From Dasyornis broadbenti (taxonomy: Eukaryota; Chordata; Aves; Passeriformes; Dasyornithidae), in NCBI GenBank assembly GCA_013397935.1, contig VZRN01003162.1, forward strand, positions 1,197,260 to 1,261,259: a stretch of 64,000 nt of DNA, read 5' to 3'. Of this stretch, positions 1 through 13,076 are shown in pieces (positions within the stretch are counted from its first letter, which is position 1; every line of letters starts with the position of its first letter). The notes under the pieces are model-generated. The model had not been told where the DNA came from, ran no database searches, and worked only from the letters and a program-made list of their open reading frames with translations. Position numbers and translations under genes: made by a program.

Positions 1-3000
1 ATTGAGGTGGTAGGTGTACTGACAAGGGTTTTATGGAAAGATTTGGCACTATTCTGTATGTTAACAGCTCAAATAATGGGAAAGTGTACTTAATAAATTA
101 CTTAAACTTCATGTCATGGTTTAAGCCCAGCTGGTAGCTACGCACCATTAATTAATTTAAATTAAATAGTGCTCAGGAAAAGGCAATATTGCAGAGCTCA
201 GTAAATGAGTCTAGGCAGGTGTTTTTCACCCATGACAGTGAACACTTCCTCAAAGGGATTTCTAGGTCCAGTTTGGCATGTCAGCCTTCCAGGGATCATT
301 GTCATAAAGCAGGTTGAACACAGCCATTGCCAGCCTGCTCTGGAGCAACCAAGAGCGTGTTACTGGCTGATGATGTGGGCCACTGTAGCCCAGCTGCCCT
401 GAGGAGACAGCAGCACTGCAAAGCACTCCAACATGAGTACAGAAGCTTTGACAAGGCTGTCCAGGACAGAGGTGAAGTCATAGCTGCTGTTAGAAACTTT
501 AAAAGCGCTCTTGGATCTTTCAGCAGCTGATCAGTTTTATCTGACACTGCCTTTGGGCAGGACCTTTTCAGTTTCCTGTTTCTATTATGTATATGATTAT
601 AGGTTCCTATTCACAGGATATATAAAATTCTAAGACCTTTAAGATTTAAAATACATCAAGCTTTCTACTGCTTACTTTAGCATTTGAAGAAAAAAAATTG
701 CATTTGCACTTTTCTTTCAGTGGCATCCAGAACCATAGAGAACATGTTTATTCAAGCATCTTTACAATACCTCCTAAATTCAAAAGAAGGTATTTTGAAG
801 CTTAAAAATCTGAAGTGACACATTATTTCACAACACAGTGTGACATGGAAGTGACACGTTCCAGTAACACAGTGTGTCTGTATACTGACGATTTATAAAA
901 TGTTTGTTTTTATAAGACTCTGAAGTAAAATGCAAGGTAAGAACTTGACAGTTACAGCATGACAACAGATTTGCACAATGCTGTGTGTTAGGAATTATAA
1001 TTGTTGTTTTTACAATTGCCTTTCTGAACTTCACATTTTGAGTATCTCTGAAGAAGGATGCTCCCAGGTGCAGCATCATCCCTTTCAGCACACACCAGGT
1101 GAAGCATCTCCTCTGCTGCCTCTGTTCACACAGACTGATGTGAACGAAGAGACTGGATCCATGTGTGCTCCTCTGTGGCAATTTGCTTTTGCAGAGACCA
1201 GTAAGTAGTGGGCACTCATTGAGAGACCCTGCCCATCAATCTCATGAAGAGTTTGAGGAAAATAGGCAATTACAAGGGTTTAGGTGCTAACAAGAAGCAG
1301 AGTACCGAGCGGTAAATAGAAGTCTTAGAAGATAATCTGATACTGAGAGACAATATGAGTGACTGCAGGATGACAAACAGGTACCCACAGCCACTCAGAA
1401 ATATGAAGATGAGGAAAATAGTTGCTTTTAGCTCCTATTGCCTTACTCTTTTCACAGTTGATTTATTCGGGTTGTTTAATCATTGTGGTTTAATTTCACA
1501 CTTACAATATAATTAATTTCCTGAGGAACTGGAACCCCGGTTTCTTGAAACCTCACATCTGGTTTGGACCTGCTGCAACTTTTATAACCTACTGGAGGCA
1601 CTCATCTGCTTGACCATGGGAGATGAATATATGGAAGCATTTAACCCAGCTTTTCAGGTGGGTTAATATAGTAATCACAGCCACAAGAAGAGCGCCAAGG
1701 TGAGTGTCTGATATAAGACATTGTCCAAAGAAAGGGCCAGTGAACTATAATGAGTAAAGATACACATATTTTGAAATTAGTATTGTTTTATAAGCATCTC
1801 TCTCGGTTGTTAGACAATCAACAAAAAAAAGTCTGTATTAAATACTTGGTGGAAATCGGATTTGACAATGGTGCCGAAAGACATCCCTCTATTTGCGGTA
1901 CCCTGATGATGAGCCCAACACTCACCTGTGCCCTGAACCCTCTGGCTGTGATGCCAGGCACAGCTTCACTGCCAAGCTGCTCTGAGCAAAATGTCACACA
2001 GCAGTTGGGGAATCCAGACTTGCACATCTGTAGTCTTGCTAAGGACTCCACTCAGTGGTAAATAAAAGATGCTGCATCTCCAAAGTGCAGCAGCATGTCA
2101 GGGAAGCTGCTTGTGCTCCACATGCCAGAGCCATCTACCTGAACTGGCGTGGGATAACCTCACTCCTGCGTGCCACCAAAGCCTTGTGCCCAGGCTAACC
2201 TGCTTCAAAGAGCAAACAAGGGGCCAGAGATCCTTGCACCTGCTCTGCCTCTGATGAGGCTGGGAATGTCTGTGACTGGTCTCATGGTGTCTCAGAGCTA
2301 TAGCAAAGTCATTCACCCACTCATGAAGAGCAGATAGACAGCTTCTCCTGAACACAGTAAAAATCATGGGAATATTTTAAAGAATACAGTAAGAAATTCC
2401 TTTCTTTCACTACCATCTTTGTCCCTAATTCAGCAATTTCAGGACTTTTCATAAAGCATTACCAGTGATACAGGACCTTTAGCTCATGTTGTCTACAGAC
2501 TAATTCACTAAATAGGCTGGCTGTTCCAAATTTCTTTCATTTTTAGTCTGTATCAGTAACTGTACTTATTAGTCACACTAACATGGATGTGGCTGTTCAT
2601 TTCCAGCATTTTTACATACGAAAATATATGTGGATTATTTTCACCATTTTTAGAAGACATCCAGTCCTGCAGTTTCTGGGCACGTACATTTTCTGATGAA
2701 GTCCAAATACTGGGACACAGTGTGGCAGCAGGAAGCATCCAAACACTAAAATGCAGAATGAACTTCATAAAGAATATACAGTAACTGGCTTGAGAACTTA
2801 AATGCAAAATTGAAGATTCTTAAGGAAGGAAAGACTGATCAGAGAAAATTTCTTTTAATGAAAGTAATAGTAAAAGATAATGCACACACAGACCTACTTT
2901 GCTCTTCATTGCTCTTCATGAAAAGTGGTGAATCTACATTTATTTCTCTGAACTAAAGCAAAATAGTCTACCAATAGGCTATTTACAAAAGAGAAGTGTA

Positions 3001-4098
3001 TTTTTCTTCAAAGATGTTTCTTTTAGAAGTCATCAGTTGAAAAACCATGAGTCAAGCTGTGTTGGCATGAGAACAAGAATAGAGTGTCTTTAACTTTGAG
3101 GAAAAAAACAACATGTGTCTTCAAGGAAACCATATCTCTGCCCTCTGCTGTACAGACCACTAGAAAATCTTTTCATATTTTAACATTGTGTAAGTTAAAC
3201 TACACTGCCTTTCCATGGGCCATTTGATAGGATGAACTTGTCAGAAAAGAAATTAAAATTCTGAAATATTAAAAAAAAAATAGTGAAGACTACTCCTGTC
3301 AGAAATTGTCTTGATGCATGTGAAGTATCAGAACATCCAAAAGGATTCAACAGGAAGAAAAAAGAAATAAGCCTTAGATGAAAAAATACTTTATTTTTTT
3401 CCAAGGAATATCGCAATAATATATGTTTTCACTGCTGGCTTTCTGGAGGCTTATGTATAGAGGATAATTTTGTAGCGGTATACACTGAGTCTATTAGCCA
3501 GTCTGTTGATAATTGTCTGTGTGGGTTTTAGTTTCCTATTCCGTGCAGTCAGAACAAATCACCTCACATTTATCACACATTAAAATTTGTTTATTTGAGG
3601 ACTTACTCTGGAGCTGCTAGAATAAATTCAAACCCAAGGTTAATTGTATGCCAGTTTCCATATACAGACAAATTCAAAACCACTACATCTGGCTTGGGAA
3701 ATCCCAGAGCTGCAAACGTTGAGGTCAAAAGAGGTAAATAAAGAGCTACCACTTGCTGTTTGTCAGCTGTTGGGCTCTTCATTAAAAACCTACTTTTGGA
3801 CACCATCAGGGATAGGACTCGATGTTAAATTAACCTTCAATATGACCAAGTAGGGCTGGTTTTAAGTCACAATTAAAAAACCAATTTTACTGGCTTATTT
3901 CAAATGGACATTCCCATCAATCCTGTTGTGTAGGTTTGATAGGACTCTACAGGAATCCACGTTCTCATGGCTGGAGAAAACCTCTCACAGAACACAAGTC
4001 ATATGTACTCCTTCTATCAGCTCTTTCTGCTGTTCTTTGTCACTTCAGGACACTGTACAGCTGCCATTTCAAACACATTTCAATAAAGTTTAGAATTC
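1..4098. other. Intergenic DNA, no gene recognised
   Basis: AT-rich sequence with only short open frames on both strands. None has domain motifs or splice-site support. I see no repeat family that I can name with confidence here. Confidence 0.5.
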
Positions 4099-5142
4099 TG
4101 TGTTGGTTTTGCTTGGCCCAGTTTTTGCTAGTGGCAGGGGGGCCACAAAGATGGTTCCTGTGGAAAGCTTCTCGAAGCTTTCACCATGTCCAGCAGTGCC
4201 AATCTTTGATGGCTATGAAGATGATGGACATGCTGCTGGCCAAGGCTGGGCCAATTAGAGATGTTGGTTACACGTCTGTGATAATAGATTTAAGAAGAAA
4301 TCAAAACAATGGGTGCATGCACTTCTTTTTAGCCAGAGGACGAGGAGGAGATGAGAATATGTGAGGGAAAACAACAGGGAGGCACCAAGGTCAGTGGAGA
4401 AGGAGGGGAAGGGGGTGCTCCAGGCACCAGAGCCAAGATTCCTCTTCAGGCCGTGGTGAGGCCCATGGTGAAGCAGGGGGTGCCCCTGCAGCCCATGGGG
4501 TCCATGGGGGATGCTGAGATCCACTCGCAGCCCATGGGGAGGTGCCCCATGCTGGGGTGGATGCCTGGAGGAGGCTGTGACCCAGTGGGAGTCCCAGTGG
4601 AGAAAGAGGCCTTGCTCCCAAGATGGAACAGCCTGGCCTCAGAGGTCTGTAACCCATGGACAAGGGACCCCACGCCGTAGCAGTTTTGGGAGGACTGTCT
4701 GCCCGTGGCGGGAGCTCACATTGCAGCAGGTTTGGGCGGGCTGCTGCTTGGGAGATCAGGATCCATGGCTATGCAGAGGAAAAGACTCCTCTCCCTGAGC
4801 AGTGGAAGAAGATCTCGGTGATGAACTGATCTAGCCCTCTCCCTATGCCTTGTCCCCCTGTGCTGCTGCTGGGAAGGAAGGAGGGGGTGAGCAGAGAAAT
4901 GGTGTCTTTGAAGGGTTTATTTTACTTCTCATTTACTCCTCTGACTCTGTTAGCAATAAATCACTTTGCAACTTAAATTCAGCCTCTTTTGCCCTGAGTG
5001 CATCTTCTCCTGGTTCCTTATCTCAGCTCATGAGCCCTGTGTGTGTTAATTATTTTTCTCTCCTCTGCCCAGCTGTGTCAGGGGAGAGCAAGTGAGTAGA
5101 TGTTGTGGGTACCTGGCATTTGGCCAGGGTCAAACCACGACA
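4099..5142 (+). mobile_element. ERVK-like avian LTR, probably a solo or 5' LTR
   Basis: It starts TGTGTTGGTTTTGC and ends AACCACGACA, giving TG...CA termini over about 1,044 bp. A TATA-like ATAATAGATTTAAG lies near 4281, and an AATAAA signal is at 4955-4960, in the expected order for a plus-strand LTR. Just after the end, TTTGGCACCCAATG (from 5149) resembles a decayed lysine-tRNA primer-binding site, as used by avian class II elements. The overall sequence is familiar from LTRs scattered through songbird genomes. No gag, pol or env remains nearby. I inferred the family from recognition, not from a search. Confidence 0.75.
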
Positions 5143-5900
5143 TTCTTATTTGGCACCCAATGAGCAGCTCAAGAAAGAAAAAAAACAAACTAATAACCAT
5201 AACAAAATCCATTCAGGATACCGGAATTTTTCCAAGTGTGTTTAAAAAATATAATTAATAGAACTGCTGGGATCTGACAATAAATTGAATTGATACCTGA
5301 CTTTAAACTGTATAAAAATACGCAGCATTAAGACTAGTTTCAGTGTATATTGTTTTCTAAACAACATCTATCCCCCAACTTCTCTGATTACTGACTTTAT
5401 ATGGCCTTGGTATCTTGACAGATACCAAGAACTAATTGAAATTCAGGCAGGACCTTAAAAGATGAAATTTTTGGTCAGAACTGACCTCATCTTTTTCCTT
5501 TGGGCATTGTAATTAACCCCTAAGGGTTTTGATTAACCAAAACCATCTAATCACCTAAACTAGACTCACAAACCCAAGGCAGAAGCCATCATTCTCAAAG
5601 GGCAGGACACCAGACTGACCTTGCTGCTGGCACTTGCAATTTCCAATAATGTTTTGAGCAGCCTGGGATACGTTATCATCTCTTCCCTACCATTATTTGC
5701 AGTAGATTATGGCCCTCTATCCCAGGCAGCTGGAATTCTGGCCTCGCCACCCCAGTAGGAGCTCCTCTGGCCCAGGTCTTTCGTCCTTTGCCAAATGCCT
5801 ATCAAGTGAGGACCTAACAGCCTCTTTGATTTTCTTGGATCCAAGAGCCTATGCTGTGGCCACCTACAGCTGGAAGGCAGAGCCTATCATTTTGTCTTTT
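5143..5900. other. Short degraded stretch after the LTR, no gene recognised
   Basis: It begins with the primer-site-like bases and an A-rich segment, then ordinary AT-rich sequence. An open frame crosses into the next LTR at 5709-6035 but shows no conserved motif. Confidence 0.4.
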
Positions 5901-6176
5901 TGTCTTGGTTTGGAAGACAGGCGTCTGCTAAGGAAGGTGGAAACCTGCCTTAGAATAGAGGATATTACCTCCCCCCCAAATTGTTATAAGGTCGATATCA
6001 AAGGCTGTCAGGCAGAGATATGGCAAAAGGAATAACAGTTCTTTACTCGTATCTATAACGAGGAAAACAAGCAACAATAACAGCAGCAATAACAACTAAA
6101 CAGACCAGAAACCCGGTGGCAGCTTTCTCTGGGCTGCCAGACACCGCCCTCCCCTTTGGTGCAGTTACGGTCACGG

Positions 6177-6195
6177 CCGGCAGGGGGCGCTGTGG
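6177..6195 (+). promoter_or_regulatory. Strong CTCF-like motif
   Basis: The plus strand reads CCGGCAGGGGGCGCTGTGG, a close fit to the vertebrate CTCF core (CCAGCAGGGGGCGCT). It lies in the GC-rich island inside or beside the LTR remnant, downstream of the MRC1 array. Binding is not shown by sequence alone. Confidence 0.55.
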
Positions 6196-6216
6196 CACGA
6201 GCTCAGCCCCTCGGTG

Positions 6217-6251
6217 ATGGCGGACGGAGCTGAGGGCGAGGCGGCTGCACG
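6217..6251 (+). other. Possible CpG-island first exon (weak)
   Basis: ATGGCGGACGGAGCTGAGGG and what follows encode MADGAEGEAAA and end at a GTGAGC donor, in a GC-rich, CpG-rich context. This is the usual look of a housekeeping first exon. I find no downstream exon on this strand, and the region may simply be LTR sequence. Confidence 0.15.
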
Positions 6252-6978
6252 GTGAGCGGAGCTGCAGCAGGGAATCTCAGGGCAGCAAACTGGGCGGCAG
6301 AGCTTGTCCACTCGGGCGGGCGAACAAAAGGGTAGCAGAGACTCCAGCAAGGAAAAAAAAACAGGCAGTGCTGAGCTCCCGCGGCAGCAGCGAAGGGAAA
6401 GAAGAAACAGCAGCTGTCTCCTCCAACAAGTCCCAGGAACAAGTGTGTATCTGCCCACGGCCAGCCACCTTTTTCTTCTCTTGCCTCACCTGGCTATGTT
6501 TTTAGTCTCTTAAGTGCGTTTTTGTCCCTTAGATACTCAGTTGTCATCTCTTAAGTACCCAGTCGTTAAGGCTCGTTAAGGTATCTCTAGCCACAGAATG
6601 GAAAAAAAATTCCCAACCTCCAACACTTTTCTAATTTGTTATGGCATAGGGTACTACAGGTACACTATGGCTGTGACTCGGTAGTCCTGGAGCATGTCTT
6701 CTTGCTGCTGCTTTTGGTACAGTTCCTGTCAAATAAACCATAGTTCTTGAGCTGTAGCACCTGATAGGACAATACAAAAATAGCATTGATGGAGGTTTAG
6801 CTTGTGGTATCTGTACTTTGATCTCATATTAGTGGACATGGGTGGTAGCACTGCCAGCAGTCATGCAGCCAGGACAGCAGTGCTGCTTCCTAAGGTGGTG
6901 GACCTGTCTCTTCCCTGCCTCTGCCACATTTTCTGCTTTAGCTCATCAAAAGTTTCTAATCCTGTGCACCACTACTGA

Positions 6979-7140
6979 GCACAGAATTATAGAATAGTTC
7001 ACACTGAAAGGGACTTCTGAAGATCATTTAGGTGAAGGCCTTGCTCAAAGCAGGGCTTTAAAGATATTTACTCTTTTAAACGTTGCTCAGGACCTTTTCC
7101 AGATGGGTTTTGAGTATTTCCACAATCAAGAGTGACATTT
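6979..7140 (-). mobile_element. Old CR1 LINE 3' fragment
   Basis: The plus strand reads AATTATAGAATAGTTCACAC with AAAGGGACTTCTGAAGATCA nearby, an antisense, diverged CR1 tail of the type that begins with repeats of AATCATAGAAT. The sense strand is therefore minus. Confidence 0.6.
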
Positions 7141-9780
7141 CCATAGAAAAATGTATCTATGTAGAACAAATGAAATGTGAGAACAGACAGAAACCTTCTA
7201 CAAAATTCACTCCAAATGACACTTTAGTTGTTTGAACTGTCAAACACTAGATGAATAATTGAGGGGGGAAAAACCAACTTATAAATATTTGGTGTTATAA
7301 CAAAATATTAAATTTGTGGAATTGAAATTATTCTAGTAGCCAGTGCAATTTCAGTCAAATTATAAAAGTGCACAAGAAGCAATGGAAAATTGTTAAAGGA
7401 AGAAAATTCATAGACTGTGGTTTTCTCTGTGATTCTTTAGGTGAATATAAATAGCTTTCAAGCAAAATTTAAGAATTTCCTTCCTTTTATCTTTCTTCCT
7501 CATTTATTTAAAATCCCTTCCTGATTTGTGTCATTATGCTAAGTTTCTATATCATTGAATTTCACATTTTCAGTAAAATAATTATAATGTAGCCATTTCT
7601 TTGTGGCATAATTAATTCCCTTTCATTTGTAATCCAACTAAGAATGAACAGTTTCACTGTTATGTGCACTAAATGTCTGGCAAGCAAACAGTCAAGGAGA
7701 TAAATGGTCTCTTTCCCAGACTTTCGTTATCTTTGAAACTTGTGGAGATTGCATATTTCTAATTTCCCATTTCCTGTTAAAACTTTGTTGTAAACAGATT
7801 CAATTCTGAATAGACCCTAAATTTTGTGTGCTTTTAAATGCATCGTTAAGACAATGTACACAGCAAACTGTGCCTTTGACAGAGGCTTACTTTCAAAAGC
7901 AGCCTGACAAGCATGATCATCTCATGTGGTAGCTCTGAAATGAAAAGTACTATTACTAGGAGAAAAGGCTGCTCTTCCCACTGTGCACAAATGAAAAAAA
8001 AAAAAAAAAATTCTTGCAACATGGGATGGAGGAGAAATCCTTGGGCAGATGGGAGATGTGTAATCAAGCCTCATTTTTACTATTGCATTTGCCCTTTGAC
8101 AGATTATTCACCCCCTCATTCCCCCCACTAGTTACAGGCCAGTTTACCTTTTCTTTTGCCTGTTGTTCTTACTTCCCAACACCCACTGAGAATGGACCCC
8201 ACAGTGGCCAGATCCAGTGGGTTGAATTATCAGCACCTTTTCTTCAAACTGAACTTGTTCCAGAACACCAGGGGGTATTTGTTCTCTAACAAGTTGTTTA
8301 AAAACAAATGTCTCCACTTTCTACAGTCTCTTTGCAGAGAAAGTGCTTGCTGTAAGCTTTCTCTCAGTGGCTTCTTGGGTTGCAAAACAGCCCACACAGT
8401 TCCTCTGTAGCGCTCTAGCAGAAACCTCTTCCTTTCCCTTGCCCCAGGCTTCCCCACATGTCCACTTTCTGTTCCTCTTAGGAAAATCCCAGGTTCCCTC
8501 CCATCCTCTGCACTCCAGCATGATGCTCTGAAGCATCACCCCCACCGTGTGCACACTCACCACTCTCAGGGAAGAAATCATCTCCTCATGTTTCTAGATG
8601 GCTCTGCCTTGTGAAAGGCATCAGGAGAAGGGCAAGGTGGAGAGGCAGCCTGCCTTCTTCCCTGATCTCCAGCTGTGGCCTTTCCAAAGAACACAAGAAT
8701 ACCAAGGCAAAAGGGAACAAACATGCAAATATTTTACACCCTCCAGCCCTTCCCCATCCACAATCACACCACTTTCCTGGTCTGAATAGTGCTCTTGAGG
8801 CAACAGTTCTCTTCAGGTAGCCTTTGTTCCTGATCCTCATATGCAAAGCATATTCAATCCTCTATTGCTTCCCCACAACCAGGAGCTCTATCCTCCTGCA
8901 CTTCTCCCTGCAGCAGCCACATTTCCCAGACCTCTGCTTTGCCAAGCTCATCCTTGCCTCTCCCAGGGATGGTCAGCACTTCTGCCTCAATTCAAACTCC
9001 TCGTTTCTACTTTGACCTTTCCCTTCAATCTCCTTTGTTTGGACACTTTGCATTGCCTTTCTGTGTGCAGTCCTCTTACCAACCTCAGTCGATGTTTCTC
9101 ACTGCACAAGCACTTATTCTTCCAGTTGCCAAGTATTATTTCCTTCTATATCTAGAACCTCTGTGCCATCTTTAGCCTCTTCTGGTGGACCATGGAACAA
9201 CTGCAAGTCCTCTATACACATTCCTGATTATTGACTACAAAGCACAATTATGTCAGTCAGTTCTAAAAGTAGGTGAGATGGATTTCATGTCTAGATCAAG
9301 AGACTGGGTAAAAAGCCAGTATAATGGTTGCACTGTGTGCATTCTCCGAAATTAGAGCAAGTATTTCCTCAGAGAAACCAGAACTACTAACCACACGTTT
9401 AAAACACTAACCAAATCCTTAAAAAGATTATATAACAGATAGTGAATAGTCGTGCATAGAAAAAACTTGTGCCCAGAAAGCTGGATATGTCTCATAAAGA
9501 CACAACTGAGAAGAGACAAAATGAGCACTAACTCTTCCTCTGTCCGGATACAGAGATATCAGGACAACTTTATGCTTATGGAGCAGTTTACACCTTTCCT
9601 ACTGACCCGGAAAATCTGGCTCTTGCCCATTGGAATCTGGCCTGAAGGCACTAGTTCATTTCACAACTATCTATCTATTCTCTTTGTATTTATAGAACTT
9701 CCTTACATTTTGCTCCAAATCACTCTTCACTTCCTTTTTCAGTCCACTAGTTTCAGAAACATAATGACAACAGTAAAGGC

Positions 9781-9832
9781 TTGTAGTTCAACAGCATCTT
9801 TTTAGATTGTAGTTCAACAGCTTCTTTTTAGA
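9781..9832. repeat. 26-bp tandem duplication
   Basis: The unit TTGTAGTTCAACAGC... ending TTTTTAGA occurs twice in direct succession (9781-9806 and 9807-9832) with one mismatch. Confidence 0.8.
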
Positions 9833-12800
9833 TTTGTGTTTAGCGAGGAGCCTGAATAAAATAGGTACTGATACTGATATTAGCAAATTTTCTCTGTAAA
9901 TTGATATTCTTTTGGAGGAGGAGGAAGTAGTTCCATTTTTCTTTGTACATCTGTCTGCCATGGTTCTGTCGCTGTTAGACCTTACAAAAAGTTACAATGG
10001 TGATTTTTTCCCCAACTTTTCCTTCTTTAAAGGCAGTTACTATTTCTTACTATGTAATAAGTTCAAGTAGAGAATCAATTACTTTTTCATCCATGTTATA
10101 GTTTAGGGATATAATCAAAATAGTGAGAAAAGGCAGGACATCCTCTCTGAGATACCACCCTAATACAGAGATAGCAAGGGCAAGCAACAGAGAAACTAGG
10201 TGTCAACATCTTGTCTATGTTGAGAGGCATTTTATAAACGCCATTTTGTTGCATGTAAGACCAAATCCAGAATCTATGTGGAAGCAGGAAAAATTCACAA
10301 ATTGTGGTTCCCCACACTTCTGTTTACAACAGTGTAACTCTGAAGGTTCCTAGGCCTGGTAGAAACCTTGCTTTTGCCACTAAATTTCAAGTGCCCAAGT
10401 ATCTTGATCAATACCTGTGTCCTACCTCCACACAAGCAGTGTCTTTAAACTAGGTACTAGATCTCTCTTGGCTGATGAGCATTCTTGGAGTTGGTCTGTC
10501 ATCTAGGATTTGGTATGAAATACAGCAGCAACAACAACTTTCCTTCAGAAATCTAGCTGCAGGAGACTAATCTGGAATGAAAAACCTGCAAGTAACCATT
10601 ATCTTTGAGAAGAAAATCCATCATACTAGGATGTACAAACTGAAGGTTTCTGTAAATTCCCTTTTCATTGATAGGTGAGAAATGCAGGTGATAAACTGCA
10701 TAACCTAAACCAGTTGTTCTATTTGTTGGGGGTTTTTTTAACAAGCTGTTATTATGAATAGAATGAAGCTCTTAATGAGCAAATAAATATTCACATGGCA
10801 CATTCGCTCACAGAGTTCATTCACAGAAAATCACCAATAGTGGTTGGAGCAATATTCTGAAACCAATCCTACCTGCACACTCAGTTTCAAAGAGCCATAC
10901 TGGCCAATCCAGGGAATGCCCAGGAGATGTCTGGAAAGTTCCTCAGAGGGTCTTACTCTTCACTACCAGACATTAGCCACTGCTGTCTCCAATATGGACC
11001 AAGTTACACCATCCTCTCTCTGCTGATGCTCGTGGGCACTAGAAACCTTGTCAAGTCCCTGTGAACTCTGGGTTCAGTTCTCACAAATGCAACAGGACTG
11101 CTAAAACTTCTTAGTCCTTGGAAACTTACACTAATTCTCATTAGGCAAATTTCCTGTGTTTGGCCTATTGTTTTCTGCCAGCCACTTCTTTATCCAAAAC
11201 TATACATCCTGTAGAACCAATTCAGACAGAAGGGTTCTTTATGGAAGGTGTTACGAGAGTGAATTAAATCTTTTGAATCTGCTCAGTGCTGCGAGGATCT
11301 CACCTGAAATACCTTATCAAGTGGTGCACTGTACTGTCAGAAGGACCTACATACCACAGCACAGGGTCTAGAAGGGAACAGCAGAAGGGATAAGAGATCT
11401 AGAAGACATAGCCACTGAAATGCAAAAGGAAGAACTAGCATTGCTATCAGCAAAAATTGAGAGGAGATATGAAAGAATTACCAATATATTAGGATCTGTC
11501 TCAGAAACTACTAGAGCAGAACAGCACATAAATATATTGTCTTATATTGCAACATTTTCATTAGGCAATTATTAGGGTAAACTTTCAAATGCTAGGGATA
11601 AAGCAGCAATGAGACACTGTTTCCCAGGTTGGTAAAGACCATTTAAGAACATGCTAGGCTAAGAAAAGTTGATACTCATTTGTGTATAAAAATTTAAGAG
11701 TCTTATCCCTCCTTCCTCTCTTTACTGTTAGGATAAATTGCTCTGTTTAAGAAGAGACACACTTTTACTTAGAATCAGCCTTTTAATTCCCATTTAGTTA
11801 ACCAATGCAGAGTAAAAACTTATTTACATGTATTTAATACAGACACAAAATATTTTAACTTAAACACAATTAAAATCTGTCAAAAGATTAAAATATAAAA
11901 AAAGTATCAAATTAAATAAGGACATCCGCTGCACTAAGAGCTTTAAGTCATTTGGTTGTCTGTATTTGGCATAAAATACACTGAGAAACTGAAAACAAAA
12001 TACACCTGTATGTGAGCCTATTTTTAGGGTTTGTGAAGCCTGAGAATACACCAGTAGACCAGTATGAGATGCAATGCCATCAGCTCCATCATGATGGAAG
12101 TCTAGAATGAGACTCAAAGGTTTAAAAGAGACCTGGGCAGGGAAAATTTGGTTAGAAATTAGAAAACACTTCCTCATAGTAAGTTTCAATAGACTTTGAA
12201 AAAATGGCTAAAAATTTATGAAATCTACACTGGCATTGGAGATATCAGGAATACATTTTATATAAATTTTCAGGTGTGAATTAAGTATAATTCCTCTTTC
12301 CCTCCCACACTTTTGCAGCATCCTTTCAGATCCCTATTTGACTGTTTAAATGATAAACCACTACTATTCACAATACATTCCCACCTCTCATTATAGTTGA
12401 TCTTTCAATGCATATGTTACAGAACTATAGCGGAAGAAATACAATTTACACTTTGCTTTCCATCAGTCATAAACAGAGGAGCAAATTATGTTAATTCTGA
12501 TATTATGGGCAACACAAAGGGTTTCTGTGGTTTTTCAGTAGCAAAAAGAAGATGTGGACCCACAGCACTGGAGCAGGTTGCCTGGCTGTGGCTGGGACCT
12601 GGTCCTGTTTCAAACAGGGATCTGCACCAGGTGAGTTGGACATACTGCCCAACCTGTGCAATTCTACCAGTCTGTGCTGGAGATCGACAGGACATTTTCA
12701 GGATACCTGCAGGTCTGAATATACTTCTTGGAACATGTTAAGGACCATATTCGCACAATTGCCTGTGGTGAACGTGGTTCTTGTGCCTAAAGATGATGCT

Positions 12801-13076
12801 GGACACAGGCAGAGACCGGAGCTGCCTGAGTGTTGACTTACACAACACAGCTCCAGGTCTATGTGAAAGCTCAATAATCCTCCCAGGTACTACAGTTTGT
12901 GAGCAGATCTCTGCATCTGCCTTGCAAGTTTGCTTGTTCCTGCTAGTACAGAAAGCAAGAAGCACCCCATGCAAATTTAAGTAGAATTTCCATAGGAGAA
13001 AATTGCTTTCCTTAAGAATTCTCGTATGCCAGCACTTCAATTCTTTTCAAAATCAGGCCCAAGATTACCCAACATA

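Larger units (their letters stand above)
5901..6600 (-). mobile_element. ERVL-like avian LTR remnant, minus orientation, GC-rich core
   Basis: The plus strand starts TGTCTTGGTTTGGAAGACAG, which is the reverse complement of an LTR 3' end (...CCAAGACA). AGTAAAGAACTGTTATTCC on the minus strand near 6050 looks like its poly(A) signal region. This arrangement matches LTRs common in songbird introns. The part from about 6120 to 6450 is much richer in G+C and CpG than anything nearby and may be a divergent U3 or unrelated DNA. The right boundary is a guess. Confidence 0.5.
6601..13076. other. Intergenic DNA downstream of gene A, no gene recognised
   Basis: AT-rich sequence with a CR1 tail near 7 kb, an A run at about 7993-8010, a C/T-rich stretch at about 8.1-9.2 kb and a 26-bp tandem duplication at 9781-9832. 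The part nearest 13,076 should contain the gene A 3' UTR, but I cannot fix its end. No protein motif is seen in any open frame. Confidence 0.5.

Noticed and set aside
3936..4364. Plus-strand open frames of 109-142 codons around the first LTR
   Set aside because: They run into and through the LTR sequence itself and show no gag, pol or env motif. Non-coding LTR is the simpler reading.
5709..6035. A 108-codon plus-strand open frame
   Set aside because: It crosses the edge of the second LTR remnant and has no conserved domain.
8841..9175. Overlapping Pro/Leu-rich open frames on the plus strand
   Set aside because: They come from a C/T-rich stretch. Several frames are open at once and none has a motif.
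11860..12741. Open frames of about 110 codons on both strands left of gene A
   Set aside because: No family resemblance. The region probably includes gene A 3' UTR and intergenic DNA.
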